Virus record (IMG/VR): IMGVR_UViG_3300034101_002201
Coordinates: 1-64,000 of that record
Reading direction: 5' to 3' (one strand)
DNA: 64,000 bases
Source of the DNA: a virus
Shown: positions 21,320-30,433 of the stretch, one piece after another
Numbering within the stretch: the first letter of the stretch is position 1
Layout of the letters: each line of letters begins with the position of its first letter
Translations under genes and position numbers: made by a program
The notes under the pieces: generated by a model
The model's database searches: none
What the model was told of the DNA's origin: nothing
Seen by the model: the letters and a program-made list of their open reading frames with translations, nothing else

Positions 21320-22237
21320 ATGTTCAAAACACCAAAAGATTTACTAAAAGCCTACAAAGAAGGCTTCGTGGGATCATATTGTGATCCAAAAGAGTTAGAC
21401 GCTCTTCTTGGAAAGTTACCACACCCATTGTTTGGTGCGGCAGCTTATGATTTGATTGGTAGTGGCAAGGGTAAATTAGCCCTACCATTCAAGAATTTAC
21501 TTAAGTTTGATCCATCTTTTGGTCCTTCTGAAAGGCAAATCCAAGGAGATTGTGTTTCACATGCTACCCGAAATAGCGTAGATATCACAAGAAGCTGTGA
21601 AATCATAGGTGGGCAAAGAGAAGACTTTGTTGCCCGTGGTGCCACGGAAGGCATCTACGGCTCCCGTGGTCATGGTGGAGAAGGAATGACCTGTGCGGGT
21701 GCTGCAAAATTCGTCAATGAAACTGGAGGAATATTACTTCGTCAAAAGTATGGAGACTATGATTTATCAGAATATAGTGGGGTTGGTGGAAAGTGGGGCA
21801 GAAGCGGAGTACCAAAAGAGCTGGTACAGTCTGCAAAGAAACATCAAGTAAAAACTATAAGTCTTATAAATACAATCGATCAAGCTAGGGACGCATTAGC
21901 TAATGGTTATTCTATAAGCGTATGTTCTATGTTTGGATTTAGTTCTAGACGAGATAAAAATGGAATTGCTTCTAGATCTGGATCATGGGCGCACGCGATG
22001 GCTTGGATCGGAATGGATGATACTCATGAAATATATAATGAAACATTATTTTTAGTCCAAAACTCTTGGGGGGTTTGGAACAATGGTGAGAAACGACTAG
22101 ATCAACCTGACGGTAGCTTTTGGATCAGAGAAAGAGATGCGGCAGAAATGTTAGCCGCCAATGGATCTTGGGTATTTAGTGATGTAGATGGTTTTCCTCC
22201 AAGAAAAGTAACTTGGACTCTGAAAGATCAATTTTAA
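21320..22237 (+). CDS. Papain-like cysteine protease (C1 family)
   Basis: 305 residues from ATG 21320. The papain order is present: Gln75 and Cys78 in QGDCVSHA, His225 in SWAHAMAWIG, Asn248 in QNSWGVWN. GSRGHGGEGMTCAGAAKFV corresponds to the family's mid region. No signal peptide. It could cleave virion or host proteins, or peptide crosslinks during lysis together with the preceding holin-like protein. No separate endolysin was seen nearby. Confidence 0.85.
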   Translation: MFKTPKDLLKAYKEGFVGSYCDPKELDALLGKLPHPLFGAAAYDLIGSGKGKLALPFKNLLKFDPSFGPSERQIQGDCVSHATRNSVDITRSCEIIGGQREDFVARGATEGIYGSRGHGGEGMTCAGAAKFVNETGGILLRQKYGDYDLSEYSGVGGKWGRSGVPKELVQSAKKHQVKTISLINTIDQARDALANGYSISVCSMFGFSSRRDKNGIASRSGSWAHAMAWIGMDDTHEIYNETLFLVQNSWGVWNNGEKRLDQPDGSFWIRERDAAEMLAANGSWVFSDVDGFPPRKVTWTLKDQF

Positions 22238-22255
22238 CAAATAGGGGGCAACAAG

Positions 22256-22489
22256 ATGCCAGTATCAACAACAGACGTAGTTACAAACGTAGTCAGCGGT
22301 TTAGAAACAATCAAAAATGGCTCTGCTGTAGTTTACTGTTGGAGAGGCGTCCCAATTAGCGGTAGTGGTAACTACCAAGCTTTAGTCAGTAACTTTGAAT
22401 ATGATAAAACCTATTCTTATACTGCTAATGAAAGTAGACTTACTAACAGATTTGACGATGTAGCATATTACTTTGACAAAAACGCATAA
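22256..22489 (+). CDS. Small structural-type protein
   Basis: 77 residues with a GGGGG ribosome site. Beta-rich and Ser/Tyr/Val-rich (AVVYCWRGVPISGSGNYQALVSNFEYDKTYSY). It is immediately upstream of the fibre-like gene and may be part of the same virion structure. Not recognised. Confidence 0.55.
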   Translation: MPVSTTDVVTNVVSGLETIKNGSAVVYCWRGVPISGSGNYQALVSNFEYDKTYSYTANESRLTNRFDDVAYYFDKNA

Positions 22490-22494
22490 TAAAT

Positions 22495-24795
22495 ATGTCT
22501 AATATAAGAATAACAGAATTGCCAGAATCTGTTTCTGCTAGCGGTAACGATTTATTTGTTATCGTAAGTAGTGGCAATCCAGATACAACTAAAAAAATCA
22601 CTGTAGATAATTTAAAAAAACAGTTGCTATCAGTCAATAATGTTACTCAATTATCATCAGAAAGTTATTACGCCGCATCTGGATATGAATCCAATACATT
22701 ATATTTACTTACGGGTGAATATGATGATATAAAAATCGGATCTCCATTCAATCAAGCAAACTATTCACTTTTTGAAGACAATAATAATATATACTTATCT
22801 GAAAATACACAAAGTGATGTAGAAATATATCTCACATTGAGCGCAGCTGCCAAGACATCTCTCACTACATTGCCTAGAAATTTTGCTTACAGTACAGATC
22901 TTCCTTATGGGAATTTACATCTATTTTATAAGGCTTATGGAACTAATAGCTCACCGGAGGATTATGGAATAATTGGCACAAATGCACAAAAAGATGCATT
23001 ATTTAATAATTTAATAGCTTCTGGGAATGTGCCGATTGGTGGCAGTCTTAATTCACGCGCAGAACCATTGACTATTGTAAATTCAACTCAATATAAATAT
23101 ACAGGAAATTGGTCACAAGCAGATCTGAAATTTAAAATAAACAAGAAAGAATTTGGACCATATAACGTACAAGTCAGACTAAAGGGCTATAGTACTTTTA
23201 TGCCATATAGTTTCAAACCGAGTCTAAAAATTAGACCAAATAGAACTTTGTCCACAGCGGAAAGAGCAGAAATTGTTAAACAATGGAATGGCATTGAATC
23301 CTTTACTTTAAATAATCAATGGAGTAGTTCTGTTTCTGAAGTAGCACAATATAAGGTATTCAAAAGATTCGATTGCCAATGTCCTAGATCAGCTTATGCA
23401 AAATTATTTATTAAAGATCCATCCAAAAAAATTATTTCTATAAGTAGTAATACATTTACAACTAATTTACCTCACTATTTAGATAATAATGAATCAATTA
23501 AATTAGATATAGATCAATATTCAAATGAAAAATTCTATATTATTAATAGAACAGAAAAAACATTTCAACTGTCGAGAAACGGAAGTGACATAGCAATATT
23601 TTCAGACTCTACCGGTTCTCAAATAGAATATTTTGTAAACTTTGGTTTATATACTAATATAGAAGATCTTGGAAAGATACAATTTGATAGAATGTTCGGC
23701 CCCAACAATACTAAGAATGTATATGAAGTAGATCCCGTAGTTTCAAGTTCAGATTATATCTCCATGGGAAGACCAAGAGAGCTAGATGGTAATAGTTCAT
23801 TATATTCTTTACAATATGCCAGCGGGGTTTCATTTGATAGAAATGATATAAATAATTTCATATCTAAAGTATCAGACACTTCTTCAAATGCAATAACTTG
23901 GTACAATAATCTATTGACTTGCGTAAATTTGCAACAAGTATTAAGATTTTTTGCGTTGGAGTCATTCGTTTCTCAAACTGATGGGCTAGCTGCAAATAAT
24001 AATAATGGATTTTATCATTTTGATAGAAACGGAAAATTGAGTGCAATACCTTGGAGTATGGATTCTGCTGATTTTGGTGGATCATTCGGAATATCAAACA
24101 GTTATTTTTTTAACAGACTAATAACTAATCAATATACAAGAAATGCATATGTATACGAATTACAAACTCTAAGCGGTTCGTATATAGACTTTTACAATAA
24201 TGAATTTAAATCTTCTTTACTTAATACAGTAAAATATTATGATAAGTATCTTGAAGACGGACAAATCAGAATAAATGGATTGCCAACAAATACTTTAACC
24301 GATTCAATAAATACCATAACTGGTAATAGTAATGCAATTTTAAATAAGTTAAATAGCTTTTTAGATAAGCCAATACCACCAGTACTTTCTATTACACAAA
24401 ATGCTAATATTCTAACATTGAATATTTCTCCAGTAACAAAAAATGTAGACAATGATACTATATCTGTTAGCAACTATACATTAGAATATTCATATAGCCC
24501 AAAGGATGGATACTGGTTAAGCGATTTACTATGGTCTACAATAAAAAATAATGCTCAAGCAAATGTTTCAGAAACCATCAATTTAAGTCAATCTACCTAT
24601 AATCAAGGTCCAATAAGATTTAGAGTCAAAGCTACTGAAGGATTGTACTCAGAAGAAAGCAATTTTTATCAATACATACCACCAACAACAACCACCACTA
24701 CTTCTACTACAACCACATCAACGACATCTACTACAACATCTACAACAACTTCGACAACATCTACTACAACATCAACAACAACACCCGCACCATGA
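22495..24795 (+). CDS. Fibre-like protein with CotH-kinase-like domain and Thr/Ser stalk
   Basis: 766 residues. Residues 1-60 resemble a virion attachment module (MSNIRITELPESVSASGNDLFVIVSSGN), common at the N-terminus of phage tail proteins. Residues about 190-560 fit a CotH-type atypical kinase: VRLKGYST, FGLYTNIEDLGKIQFDRMFG, YEVDP, LRFFALESFVSQTDG...NNNNGFYHF with Asp496, and IPWSMDSADFGG. In CotH the second motif is WDxD; here the first Asp is replaced by Ser521 and Asp523 is kept, so catalysis is uncertain. An FN3-like segment (640-725) and a Thr/Ser tail follow. In bacteria CotH phosphorylates secreted proteins. Presence in a probable tail protein is unusual. Confidence 0.7.
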   Translation: MSNIRITELPESVSASGNDLFVIVSSGNPDTTKKITVDNLKKQLLSVNNVTQLSSESYYAASGYESNTLYLLTGEYDDIKIGSPFNQANYSLFEDNNNIYLSENTQSDVEIYLTLSAAAKTSLTTLPRNFAYSTDLPYGNLHLFYKAYGTNSSPEDYGIIGTNAQKDALFNNLIASGNVPIGGSLNSRAEPLTIVNSTQYKYTGNWSQADLKFKINKKEFGPYNVQVRLKGYSTFMPYSFKPSLKIRPNRTLSTAERAEIVKQWNGIESFTLNNQWSSSVSEVAQYKVFKRFDCQCPRSAYAKLFIKDPSKKIISISSNTFTTNLPHYLDNNESIKLDIDQYSNEKFYIINRTEKTFQLSRNGSDIAIFSDSTGSQIEYFVNFGLYTNIEDLGKIQFDRMFGPNNTKNVYEVDPVVSSSDYISMGRPRELDGNSSLYSLQYASGVSFDRNDINNFISKVSDTSSNAITWYNNLLTCVNLQQVLRFFALESFVSQTDGLAANNNNGFYHFDRNGKLSAIPWSMDSADFGGSFGISNSYFFNRLITNQYTRNAYVYELQTLSGSYIDFYNNEFKSSLLNTVKYYDKYLEDGQIRINGLPTNTLTDSINTITGNSNAILNKLNSFLDKPIPPVLSITQNANILTLNISPVTKNVDNDTISVSNYTLEYSYSPKDGYWLSDLLWSTIKNNAQANVSETINLSQSTYNQGPIRFRVKATEGLYSEESNFYQYIPPTTTTTTSTTTTSTTSTTTSTTTSTTSTTTSTTTPAP
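24682..24788 (+). repeat. Threonine/serine-coding low-complexity repeat
   Basis: About 107 bases of ACA/ACT/TCA/TCT codons encoding TTTTTTSTTTTSTTSTTTS-type sequence at the C-terminus of the CotH-like protein. Imperfect short units (ACATCTACTACAAC-like) recur. Such tracts expand and contract by slippage and form extended or glycosylated stalks. Confidence 0.85.
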
Positions 24796-25109
24796 ATAAC
24801 ATGAACAAATATATTATTATCTTTTTGGGTTTATTGATCTTTGGATGCTCAAACAACGTGTTTTGCGTTAATCCAGAAGATATAACTAATATGTACTCCT
24901 CTTATGTAACGGAGTGGCAAGAGCAGTGCAAAACTGCATTCAACAATGCAGAAAAAGAAGTATTTAAATCTGATCCATCTCCAAAACCGGTGGTGGACAC
25001 AGATCCAGATCCAGCAAAATGCGTATGCAAAGGAACTGGAATAATTGTACAGGGCGATGGTCATAAGACTGTTTGCCCATATCATTCAAAGACCACTAAC
25101 CCGAGGTAA
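24792..25109 (+). CDS. Lipoprotein with zinc-ribbon-like motif
   Basis: 105 residues. Signal sequence with lipobox LLIFGC, so the mature N-terminal Cys is probably lipidated. The C-terminus reads CVCKGTGIIVQGDGHKTVCPYH, a small Cys/His ribbon. Overlaps the fibre gene by 4 bases. Placed after holin-like and protease genes; it could be an outer-membrane spanin-like component, but the ribbon does not fit a usual spanin. Confidence 0.65.
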   Translation: MNNMNKYIIIFLGLLIFGCSNNVFCVNPEDITNMYSSYVTEWQEQCKTAFNNAEKEVFKSDPSPKPVVDTDPDPAKCVCKGTGIIVQGDGHKTVCPYHSKTTNPR

Positions 25110-25111
25110 CA

Positions 25112-25405
25112 ATGTATACTAATTTAAGTATTTGGTTTTTAGTAGTAGGCGTGTTAATATTAGCATCTAATTTGATCGACTTTCCGTATTTAGTATCAAA
25201 ATTATTTACTAACTCAAAAACAAAAGTAGACACTGTAGCAACTATCAAAAAGGAAGAAGGATTTCTAGAAATAGTAAGTCTTTGGTATCAACTTAAAAGC
25301 AAGTGCGATCAATATGATTTGAAAGTAGCGTCTGATAAACTTGATGAAGTATTTCCATTATTGAATAAGGTCATAGAAGAGGATACAAATGCAAAAGTTT
25401 CTTAA
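25112..25405 (+). CDS. Single-pass membrane protein
   Basis: 97 residues. N-terminal hydrophobic segment (6-30) followed by a soluble helical domain with SLWYQLKSKCDQYDLKVASDKLDEVFPLLNK. Two bases after the lipoprotein stop. Function unknown; could pair with its neighbour. Confidence 0.55.
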   Translation: MYTNLSIWFLVVGVLILASNLIDFPYLVSKLFTNSKTKVDTVATIKKEEGFLEIVSLWYQLKSKCDQYDLKVASDKLDEVFPLLNKVIEEDTNAKVS

Positions 25406-25859
25406 CATCAAAAATATAATTGCATTAATTTTGATAGGTATTGGTTTAACATTACAATTAGCACCACTAATTCCTAATATCAAACCAAAACCAGATGTTG
25501 CTATATTAAATATAGACAAGCCAAGTGATAGGGTTCTAGCATTAGTACAATCAACATCTGATTTAATTACAGATCCAACAGATAGAGCAAAAGTTGCCAT
25601 ATATAGCCAGGAATTTGCTAACAGAGTCAAAAGTTATGATGCTCAACTTCAACAGGTGAACGACGTTCTTTCTTTATCAGCAAAAGAATTTTTTAATGGA
25701 TCAATTAATGATAAATATATAGGTTTAGATGATGGTATAATCAATTTGATAACATCTTCAGTTGGTGGTGATGATAATCATAAACTAACAGATTCAGAAA
25801 AAGCTGAATTATCAGAAGTCTTTATGGGTCTAGCTTGGGCCTTAATACAAAGAAAGTAA
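25389..25859 (+). CDS. Membrane-anchored hypothetical protein
   Basis: 156 residues. One hydrophobic segment at residues 9-29, then a Pro/Lys linker and a helical domain (SDRVLALVQSTSDLITDPTDRAKVAIYSQEFANRVKSY). Overlaps the preceding gene by 17 bases. I cannot name a family. Confidence 0.55.
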   Translation: MQKFLNIKNIIALILIGIGLTLQLAPLIPNIKPKPDVAILNIDKPSDRVLALVQSTSDLITDPTDRAKVAIYSQEFANRVKSYDAQLQQVNDVLSLSAKEFFNGSINDKYIGLDDGIINLITSSVGGDDNHKLTDSEKAELSEVFMGLAWALIQRK

Positions 25860-25862
25860 AGT

Positions 25863-26501
25863 ATGGCTATACCAATTTCTCAAATTAAACAAATTGTTGA
25901 TTTTATATTTTCAAAAAATGGCTATGATATTAAAAATATCAATATAAGTTTTCCACAACCTTTAGATATAAAAATTGTAAAAGATACATCAGAAAATATT
26001 ATATTGTCTTTCACAGAATCTCTTCCAAAAGTTACATGGAAAAAATTTATCAAGTTAAGTGCATATGTACAGGGCTTGACTTTGGGGAAGGATGGTGGTA
26101 CACTAAAGCTAAAGTACCTACCGGATATACAGTTTACATATGATGAAAATTCTGAATCTCTTTTTGGAAATCATTTCGATACAAGCGACATAGAAGCTCA
26201 AATAGATACTGAATATCAAGATGAAGAAAGAAACTTTTTAGCCAAAAAGTGTTTGCAGTATGGCAGCGAATGGGCTACAATAGCTAGCCAAGGCGGAACA
26301 GACTTTTCAGCCTGTGACAAATATACAAGAAGACAATTAAAAAGAGATTGCAAAGATTTTGTTACATCAAATTTGAAAGAAGATGAAGAAATACGCCACG
26401 GATCTGTAATACTGACATTTTTGCTTTTATATGTAGTATTGCCGGTTATATTAAAGTTTATACTTGAAAGATTATTCAGAAAACTTTTTAATGAATATTG
26501 A
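25863..26501 (+). CDS. Tail-anchored membrane protein
   Basis: 212 residues. A beta-rich N-terminal domain (residues 20-90), a charged middle with four cysteines, and a single hydrophobic segment near the C-terminus (184-203) followed by basic residues. Probably C-tail-anchored. Last of a group of four membrane-associated proteins after the fibre gene. Not recognised. Confidence 0.6.
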   Translation: MAIPISQIKQIVDFIFSKNGYDIKNINISFPQPLDIKIVKDTSENIILSFTESLPKVTWKKFIKLSAYVQGLTLGKDGGTLKLKYLPDIQFTYDENSESLFGNHFDTSDIEAQIDTEYQDEERNFLAKKCLQYGSEWATIASQGGTDFSACDKYTRRQLKRDCKDFVTSNLKEDEEIRHGSVILTFLLLYVVLPVILKFILERLFRKLFNEY

Positions 26502-26503
26502 CA

Positions 26504-26698
26504 ATGAAATGGAAGCTATTTTCAGAAGAAAAACCAGAGCAATATACCAGAATTATTATACATAGACTTATTGGTAAGTATTCCTATGTTGATGTTGTAA
26601 ATTATTTTGAAGAACCAGAAAATAAAATGGTTCCACTCAATAATCTAATAGGAATAACACATTGGATGCCTTTACCAGATGCTCCTAAGATTGATTAA
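26504..26698 (+). CDS. DUF551-like small protein
   Basis: 64 residues from ATG 26504. MKWKLFSEEKPEQYTRIIIH at the start and ITHWMPLPDAPK at the end match the two ends of the phage DUF551 family. Function of the family is unknown. Precedes the ribonucleotide reductase operon. Confidence 0.75.
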   Translation: MKWKLFSEEKPEQYTRIIIHRLIGKYSYVDVVNYFEEPENKMVPLNNLIGITHWMPLPDAPKID

Positions 26699-26712
26699 AG
26701 AAAGAGGGGATT

Positions 26713-28941
26713 ATGCGGGTTCAAAAAAGGAATGGTAGTTTTGAAATCTATACAGTTGAGAAAATTCACAAGGTAGTAGAATGGGCGATTAAGGACATTG
26801 CCAATGTTTCTTGGTCAGATATAGAGATGAATGCAAAACTCTCTTTGAAGGATGGAATAACCACAGAAGAGATCCATCAAATCTTAATTAAGTCCGCAAA
26901 TGATCTAACTTCACCAAGCAAACCAAATTATCAATATGTCGCATCTAGACTTTTGAATATGTCTCTTAGAAAAGATCTATGGGAAAAATATGATTCTCCA
27001 CCCAGCCTGTTATCTCATATCAAGCACAATGTAGAAGCTGGCGTATATGACGATGCTTTGCTAGAGAAATGGAGCGAAGAAGAAATAAATAAGATTGAAA
27101 AGTTTGTTGATCATGACAGGGATTACTTTTATACATACGCTGGATTACAGCAGATGATAGACAAATATCTTATTAAGAATAGATCTACTGGTCAAATGTA
27201 TGAAACACCACAATTTGCTTATGTAGCTATTGCTATGTCTCTATTTCATACATTGGAAGAAGTAGAAGAAGCATATGAATGTTTTTCTACATTTAAGATC
27301 AACCTTCCAACACCTATTATGGCTGGAGTAAGAACTAAAATTAAACAGTTCGCTAGTTGTGTTTTGGTAGATGTTGAAGATGATCTAGATTCTATATTCT
27401 CAAGTATTCACGCTATCGGAAAATATACAGCAAGAAGGGCTGGCATTGGTCTAAATATTGGTCGTATTCGCCCTATAAACTCTAGTATTAGGGGCGGTGA
27501 AGTAATCCATACTGGTCTTATCCCATACTTAAAGATTTTTGAGTCAACCGTTAAGGCTACAAGTCAAAATGGTATTCGTGGAGGTTCTGCCACAGTTCAT
27601 ATTCCATTCTGGCATTATGAAATTGAAGATGTAATGACACTAAAGAATAATGCTGGAACTGACGATAATAGAGTAAGAAAGTTAGATTATTCAGTTCAAT
27701 TTAATAAATTGTTCTATGAACGTTTAATAAAGAATGAGGATATTACATTAATGAGTCCTCATGAAACTGGTGGTCTTTATAGCTCTATGAATAATAACGA
27801 AGACTTTAAAAAACTATATGAAAAATATGAAAACTCTCGCCACGTAAAGATGAAAAAGAAAATTAACGCAAGAAAGCTTGCTGAAATCTTTACCAAAGAA
27901 AGATTAGAAACTGGTCGTATTTATGTAATGAATATTGATAATGCTAATGAGCATGGGTCATGGGACGCACCAGTTTACATGAGCAATCTTTGCCAAGAAA
28001 TTCTTCACCCGACTAAACCAATATCATCCATAGATGATAAAGAGGGCGAGATTGGTATTTGTATTCTATCAGCATTAAATCTACTTGAAATAGAAGATGA
28101 AAAAGATCTACAAAAAGCCTGTTCGATTGCTGTGAAATCATTAGAATCTATTATAGACTATCAAGATTATCCAGTTGAGGCTGGAAAAAACTTCACTAAA
28201 AATAGAAGATCTCTTGGTATTGGTATAACAAATTTTGCCGCATTCTTAGCAAAGAACAAGTTGAAGTATGAGGATAAAGAGACTCTTAAATTAGTTCATA
28301 AAACTATGGAACAAATTCAATGGCACTTGCTTAATGAGTCATGCAAGCTATCAGAAAGGCTTGGTCCATGTTCTAAATTCGATGAGACTAAATACTCTAG
28401 AGGACTATTACCTATAGATTGGTACAAAAAAACAGTTGACGAACTAGTTTCTCCAGAGTATACTATGGATTGGGAAGGTCTACGGTCTAGAATTGCTAAG
28501 TTTGGACTAAGACACTCTACCCTCACCGCAATCATGCCCTGTGAGTCCTCTAGCGTCATCCAGAACAGCACAAATGGAATTGAGCCTGTACGTAGTCTAA
28601 TGTCTTATAAAAAGGCTAAGAACGGCATTCTCAAGCAATTGGTGCCAAATTATGCCTCTCGTAAAAACTATTACACTTTAGCGTGGGAAATGCCAGATAA
28701 TAAAGCAATACTGAATATTTGTGCAGTATTACAGAAATTTGTTGATATGAGCATAAGTGTAAATTTGTATTATAATTACGCTCATTATCCTGATGGTAAT
28801 ATTCCTTTGAGTATTTTAATCAAAGACCAAATACAGGGGTATAAATATGGTGTAAAGAACTTTTATTATTGCAACACACCGGACGGTGACGGTAATACTG
28901 AAAAATCATCTGGCTGTGAATCGGGGTCTTGCTCAATATGA
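26713..28941 (+). CDS. nrdA: Ribonucleotide reductase class Ia, large subunit
   Basis: 742 residues, closely following E. coli NrdA. An ATP-cone-type N-terminus (VQKRNGSFEIYTVEKIHKVVEWA) is present. FASCVLVDVEDDLDSI holds the first active-site Cys; MSNLCQEI at 423-430 gives the N-x-C-x-E radical site; ICILSALNL holds the second Cys; FYYCNT the Tyr-Tyr radical path; and Cys735/Cys740 in CESGSC are the C-terminal redox shuttle. Reduces NDPs to dNDPs. ATGA overlap with nrdB. SD GAGGGG. Confidence 0.97.
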   Translation: MRVQKRNGSFEIYTVEKIHKVVEWAIKDIANVSWSDIEMNAKLSLKDGITTEEIHQILIKSANDLTSPSKPNYQYVASRLLNMSLRKDLWEKYDSPPSLLSHIKHNVEAGVYDDALLEKWSEEEINKIEKFVDHDRDYFYTYAGLQQMIDKYLIKNRSTGQMYETPQFAYVAIAMSLFHTLEEVEEAYECFSTFKINLPTPIMAGVRTKIKQFASCVLVDVEDDLDSIFSSIHAIGKYTARRAGIGLNIGRIRPINSSIRGGEVIHTGLIPYLKIFESTVKATSQNGIRGGSATVHIPFWHYEIEDVMTLKNNAGTDDNRVRKLDYSVQFNKLFYERLIKNEDITLMSPHETGGLYSSMNNNEDFKKLYEKYENSRHVKMKKKINARKLAEIFTKERLETGRIYVMNIDNANEHGSWDAPVYMSNLCQEILHPTKPISSIDDKEGEIGICILSALNLLEIEDEKDLQKACSIAVKSLESIIDYQDYPVEAGKNFTKNRRSLGIGITNFAAFLAKNKLKYEDKETLKLVHKTMEQIQWHLLNESCKLSERLGPCSKFDETKYSRGLLPIDWYKKTVDELVSPEYTMDWEGLRSRIAKFGLRHSTLTAIMPCESSSVIQNSTNGIEPVRSLMSYKKAKNGILKQLVPNYASRKNYYTLAWEMPDNKAILNICAVLQKFVDMSISVNLYYNYAHYPDGNIPLSILIKDQIQGYKYGVKNFYYCNTPDGDGNTEKSSGCESGSCSI

Positions 28942-30017
28942 AAACAATACTAAATAAACATAACGTTGATTATCTTGCTCAACCGCTTTTTCTAGGCGAA
29001 GATCTTTCTCTACAGAGATATGACAAGTTCAAATATCCTATATTTTTTGATCTTTATAAGAAACAGATTGAGTTCTTCTGGAGGCCCGAAGAAATAGAGC
29101 TAAAGAAGGATAGAAACGATTTCAAGAATGACGATATAATGTCAGAGAATGAGCGTTTCATCTTTACTTCTAATCTTAAGTATCAAACCATGATGGATAG
29201 TGTTATCTGTCGCGGTGTGCCAACTCTTACACAATATGTTTCTAATCCAGAATTAGAAGCCTGTATGAATGTTTGGCAATTTTTCGAACAAATTCATAGT
29301 TACAGCTATACATATATTATTAAGAACGTATATAATAATCCTAGCGAAATATTAGATAGCTGTTTAACAGACAAAGAAATTCTTAAACGAGCTAATGTAG
29401 CAATCAAAGAATATAACGCTTTACGAGAAGTAGGTCATTCCGGCAAAGTTAAAGATATAAAAAAGCAGATTTACCTAACTCTCATTAGCGTTAACATACT
29501 TGAAGCGGTTAGATTTTATGTTTCATTTATCTCTGCATTCGCGTTTGCAGAAAATAAGAAAATGATTGGGAATGCAGACATTATTAAACTAATAAAACGC
29601 GATGAGGCATTACATCTTTATAATACTCAAGAAATTATCAAGATTCTTCACAATGTTCCAGAAGAGGGATTTGTAAAGATAGCAGAAGAATGCCAAGAAG
29701 AAGCTGTAGCAATGTTTGAATCCGCAGCAAATGAAGAAAAGGCGTGGTCAGAATATCTATTTAAAGATGGATCAATCATTGGTTTGAATGAAAAAGTTAT
29801 GGCTGAATATATTGATTGGCTATGTATGACCAGAAGAAAGAATATAGGACTACCATACGATAAGGGTTGTAGAAACCCAATATCTGGATGGACTGACCCT
29901 TGGATGAATAGTGAGTCTGTACAAGTTGCACCGCAGGAACACGAAATTACTTCATATAAAATTGGTGCTAGTAAGAATGACTTAGAGGATGTTGACTTGG
30001 GAGGATTTGATCTATGA
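28938..30017 (+). CDS. nrdB: Ribonucleotide reductase class Ia, small subunit
   Basis: 359 residues from ATG 28938 (ATGA overlap with nrdA). FFWRPEEIELKKDRNDF and NLKYQTMMDSVI match NrdB. Metal ligands Asp87, Glu117 and His120 are in place and the radical tyrosine is Tyr124 in SYSYTYIIKN. The C-terminal acidic peptide ending GGFDL would dock to NrdA. It generates the tyrosyl radical for the large subunit. Confidence 0.97.
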   Translation: MKTILNKHNVDYLAQPLFLGEDLSLQRYDKFKYPIFFDLYKKQIEFFWRPEEIELKKDRNDFKNDDIMSENERFIFTSNLKYQTMMDSVICRGVPTLTQYVSNPELEACMNVWQFFEQIHSYSYTYIIKNVYNNPSEILDSCLTDKEILKRANVAIKEYNALREVGHSGKVKDIKKQIYLTLISVNILEAVRFYVSFISAFAFAENKKMIGNADIIKLIKRDEALHLYNTQEIIKILHNVPEEGFVKIAEECQEEAVAMFESAANEEKAWSEYLFKDGSIIGLNEKVMAEYIDWLCMTRRKNIGLPYDKGCRNPISGWTDPWMNSESVQVAPQEHEITSYKIGASKNDLEDVDLGGFDL

Positions 30018-30433
30018 TTTCTGTTCAGTTAATTAATAAACACGCCAAAGTTCCAACAAAGGCTAATTTGAATGACGCTGGATTTGATTTATATTCAACT
30101 CTTGATACCGTCATATCACCAAAACAACGTAAGACTGTCAGAACGGGGATAGCAATACAAATGCCAGACCATTTAGCCGGTTTAATTTGGCCTAGATCGG
30201 GCCTATCAGTTAAACACGGAATCGATGTTTTAGCAGGAGTGGTGGATAGTGGATATAGAGGAGAAATAATGGTATGTTTATATAATACCTCCGATGAGAT
30301 TGTTAGTATAAACACCGGGGATAGAATCGCTCAGATTATATTCCAAGAGGTTCCTCGCGTCACTATGGAGGTCCATGATACGTTAGGTTCCTCGCAACGA
30401 GGAGAAAACGGCTTTGGCAGCAGCGGCAAATAA
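30014..30433 (+). CDS. dut: dUTPase
   Basis: 139 residues. All trimeric dUTPase motifs are visible: DAGFDLYS, PRSGLSVKHG, GVVDSGYRGEI, RIAQIIF and the C-terminal RGENGFGSSGK. Hydrolyses dUTP to dUMP and PPi, preventing uracil incorporation and feeding ThyX. Overlaps nrdB by 4 bases. Confidence 0.96.
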   Translation: MISVQLINKHAKVPTKANLNDAGFDLYSTLDTVISPKQRKTVRTGIAIQMPDHLAGLIWPRSGLSVKHGIDVLAGVVDSGYRGEIMVCLYNTSDEIVSINTGDRIAQIIFQEVPRVTMEVHDTLGSSQRGENGFGSSGK

